A stretch of DNA of 15,598 nucleotides from CAZHYM01 sp964536785 (lineage in GTDB: Bacteria; Patescibacteriota; Saccharimonadia; Saccharimonadales; Saccharimonadaceae): assembly GCA_964536785.1 (NCBI GenBank), contig CAZHYM010000011.1:1-15598 (forward strand), written 5' to 3'. Below are positions 13,675 through 15,598 of the stretch, piece after piece. Position 1 is the first letter of the stretch, and each line of letters opens with the position of its first letter. The notes under the pieces are model-generated. The model had not been told where the DNA came from and ran no database searches. It saw only the letters and a list, made by a program, of their open reading frames with translations. The position numbers and the translations under genes were made by a program.

Positions 13675-15477
13675 ATGGAAGATCAAAAGAAATCAAAATT
13701 TAAACTTATCAAGCTTGATAGGTTTAATATACGTCGGCAAGCCGCTCAAACGGAGAAATCAGTCGTCCGCCATGCAAGAAAATTTATTGTCAAGCGCTGG
13801 GAAAATGTAGCTGCCGCAAGGACTCAATTAGTGGTTTGGTCATTGTTGGTGTTGGCAGTTTTTAGTTCTATTGGGTTCCAAATTTACATGAGTGACCAAA
13901 CTTATACCGCTTCAGAGCCAACAAGCGGCGGGACTTACAGAGAAGCTGTTATTGGAAAAATCGAGAATCTTAATCCACTATATGCTTCGACAGAAGCCGA
14001 GAAGTCGGTTCTCAAATTGGTTTTCTCTAGTTTATATACGTACGATGTCTCGGGTGGTCTAAAGGGCGATTTAGCAAAATCTATGTCGATAACTAACGAC
14101 GGTAAAACCTACTTGGTCACAATTAGAGATGATGTTAAATGGCATGATGGCAAGTCACTTACGGCGAATGATGTGAAATTTACTTTGGATTTAATAAAAA
14201 ACAGTCAGATAAGTAGTGCGCAAAGCCAGACTTGGAAAAATGTTGACGTTAAGCTGGCCGGCGACTACTCGATAGAGTTTAATATCCCAACTCCATACGC
14301 ATATTTTCAAAACGCCTTGACTTTCCCGGTGTTGCCACGGCACATTTTATTCGAGGTTGAGCCATCAAGCATGCGAGACAATCGATTTAGCAGATTGCCA
14401 ATAGGTAGCGGGCCGTTCAAGGTAAGAACTATTCAAACCATTAAAGTTAAAGATGTTGTTGGCCAAGTAGCACATCTTAATTCAAATGAAAATTATTATA
14501 GTGGCACTCCTAAACTAGACCGGTTTGAAATTCATGGTTATCAGTCTCAAGAAAATTTGCTTTCTTCTGTTGAGAGTGGCGATTCAAACTCAGCTAGCGG
14601 GATATCCGGATTATACCAGCTCTCAGGATCGCTCGTTCGCAAAGAAACGCCGATTAATAACGGTGTTTACGCTTTTTTTAACGTTGACCGAAATTTAGTC
14701 AAAGATCAGCGGATGCGTCAGTCTATTAAAAGCATAATTGATTTAGAAACATCCAGACAGGAATTTGAAAAAATCTATGGCACTTTCAATTCTTTAGATT
14801 ATCCAATTTTAACATCTAAATTAGATCAAAGCGTAACATTACCATCAGTTCAGAGTGATTGGAATGATGTAGATATTAGAAACAATCTTAAGGAGCTGGG
14901 CTATAAAGAGGTTGAGGGCAAATGGAAAACAGCTGATGATCAAGACTTAACTTTGTCGATAGTTACAGTTAAGGGAGCAGACTATTCAAAATTTGCTGAA
15001 TTAATTGCTGATAAATTGAGAGACTTCGGTTTTGGGGTTCAATTGCAATTTATCGATATCAATGACCCTAGCCAAAATTTTGTACTTAATACGCTTCGTC
15101 CGCGTGACTATGACATCCTGGTGTATGAAATAGAGTTAGGAGACGACCTAGATGTCTTTGCGTATTGGCATTCATCACAAAAATCTAATACGGGGCTTAA
15201 TCTGTCTAACTATTCCAACGTAATCGCGGATGATGCCTTGCGTACCTCTAGAGGAAGAGCTGATCTAAATTTAAGAAGCCTAAAATATAAGACATTTATC
15301 GAAGAATGGGTAAAAGATATTCCGGCGATCGGTCTTTATCAGCCTAACTTTATATATATTCAATCAAAATCGAGCAAATCTTATAGTGAAAATGCGAGAC
15401 TTGTGGCGCCCGAATATCGCTATTTTGATGTTGTCGATTGGATGATTGAGTTAAAAAACGTTTACAAAACCCCATAA
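13675..15477 (+). CDS. Membrane-anchored ABC transporter substrate-binding protein, family 5 (peptide-type)
   Basis: A 600-residue protein. The region from about 85 to 530 is a family-5 extracellular solute-binding protein, the class that binds peptides or nickel for Dpp/Opp importers. Typical signs are the GGTYREA start of the domain, the NLNPLY motif, the phrase W-H-D-G-K-x-L-T-A-x-D-V-x-F-T (about 158-172) and the GSGPFKV motif. The N-terminus is unusual. About 50 strongly basic cytoplasmic residues precede a single membrane helix (about 51-71), with neither a lipobox cysteine nor a clear cleavage site, so the protein is probably held by a signal anchor with the binding domain outside. No permease or ATPase partner is in the window. 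It is the last gene of the operon with secG, 5 bases downstream, without a Shine-Dalgarno. The ligand cannot be told from the sequence. Confidence 0.85.
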   Translation: MEDQKKSKFKLIKLDRFNIRRQAAQTEKSVVRHARKFIVKRWENVAAARTQLVVWSLLVLAVFSSIGFQIYMSDQTYTASEPTSGGTYREAVIGKIENLNPLYASTEAEKSVLKLVFSSLYTYDVSGGLKGDLAKSMSITNDGKTYLVTIRDDVKWHDGKSLTANDVKFTLDLIKNSQISSAQSQTWKNVDVKLAGDYSIEFNIPTPYAYFQNALTFPVLPRHILFEVEPSSMRDNRFSRLPIGSGPFKVRTIQTIKVKDVVGQVAHLNSNENYYSGTPKLDRFEIHGYQSQENLLSSVESGDSNSASGISGLYQLSGSLVRKETPINNGVYAFFNVDRNLVKDQRMRQSIKSIIDLETSRQEFEKIYGTFNSLDYPILTSKLDQSVTLPSVQSDWNDVDIRNNLKELGYKEVEGKWKTADDQDLTLSIVTVKGADYSKFAELIADKLRDFGFGVQLQFIDINDPSQNFVLNTLRPRDYDILVYEIELGDDLDVFAYWHSSQKSNTGLNLSNYSNVIADDALRTSRGRADLNLRSLKYKTFIEEWVKDIPAIGLYQPNFIYIQSKSSKSYSENARLVAPEYRYFDVVDWMIELKNVYKTP

Positions 15478-15496
15478 ACAGATTAAAATTAATTTG

Positions 15497-15502
15497 TACT
15501 AT
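15497..15502 (+). promoter_or_regulatory. Tentative -10 box for tRNA-Leu(GAG)
   Basis: TACTAT lies nine bases before the tRNA 5' end in an AT-rich gap of 34 bases. No credible -35 is found 17 bases upstream, where the last codon of the preceding gene ends. Read-through from the solute-binding protein operon is equally possible. Confidence 0.3.
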
Positions 15503-15511
15503 TTGAAATAT

Positions 15512-15598
15512 GCGCACGTGGCGGAATTGGTATACGCGCTACCTTGAGGTGGTAGTGGGAGAAATCCTGTGGAGGTTCAAGTCCTCTCGTGCGCACCA
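15512..15598 (+). tRNA. tRNA-Leu(GAG)
   Basis: A complete class II tRNA of 87 bases, ending exactly at the window edge with encoded CCA. Acceptor GCGCACG pairs with CGTGCGC. The anticodon stem CTACC/GGTAG encloses TTGAGGT, giving anticodon GAG (15546-15548). A long variable arm and the T arm GAGG-TTCAAGT-CCTC are present. It is a second leucine isoacceptor, distinct from the UAA species at 935. Confidence 0.96.

Noticed and set aside
15458..15478. Hairpin GTTTA...TAAAC at the end of the solute-binding protein gene as a terminator
   Set aside because: The stem is 5 bp of mostly A and T with a 10-base loop and no T-tract after it.

Overview
The window reads as a chromosomal housekeeping segment of a low-GC, streamlined bacterium. 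The best guess is a member of the Candidate Phyla Radiation (Patescibacteria), most probably Saccharibacteria (TM7). That placement is inference. It rests on tight packing, an LPXTG-anchored surface protein (Gram-positive-type envelope), DNA ligase and UvrC proteins that have lost their metal-binding cysteines, and several genes whose start codon sits almost on top of a -10 box. The code looks standard: TAA, TAG and one TGA act as stops.

Layout. At the left edge, on the minus strand, lie the 5' two thirds of a tRNA-Gly(GCC) and a small secreted LPKTG-anchored protein with its own consensus promoter. From about 848 rightwards on the plus strand come tRNA-Cys(GCA), tRNA-Leu(UAA), a polytopic membrane protein and ligA. 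These are apparently one transcript: the membrane gene begins 16 bases after the tRNA CCA end, and ligA overlaps its stop as TGATG. Enolase converges on ligA from the minus strand, with a 4-base tail-to-tail overlap, and shares a 46-base divergent promoter region with a histidine-phosphatase (phosphoglycerate-mutase-like) gene. Next, on the plus strand, are uvrA, an unrecognised 507-aa protein, ribosomal protein L25 (followed by a clear intrinsic terminator), uvrC, and a three-gene envelope operon: a holin-4-like small membrane protein, secG, and a membrane-anchored family-5 solute-binding protein. A complete tRNA-Leu(GAG) ends the window.

How the genes fit together. LigA, UvrA and UvrC belong to nucleotide excision repair and its final nick sealing, all within 11 kb. 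Enolase, and possibly the divergent phosphatase-fold protein, belong to lower glycolysis. SecG supports protein export, which the LPKTG protein and the extracellular part of the solute-binding protein need. No mobile element, CRISPR array or prophage is visible.

Most notable signals. (1) Six genes have a -10 hexamer exactly 6 or exactly 10 bases before the start codon, implying leaderless or 4-base-leader mRNAs, while two genes (L25 and the LPKTG protein) have a true leader with a strong Shine-Dalgarno. (2) LigA lacks all four zinc cysteines and UvrC has no cysteine at all, so the Fe-S site is gone, yet UvrA keeps its zinc cysteines. (3) A conserved-looking 507-aa protein of unknown function sits between uvrA and the L25 gene. 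I did not see a complete new multi-gene system.
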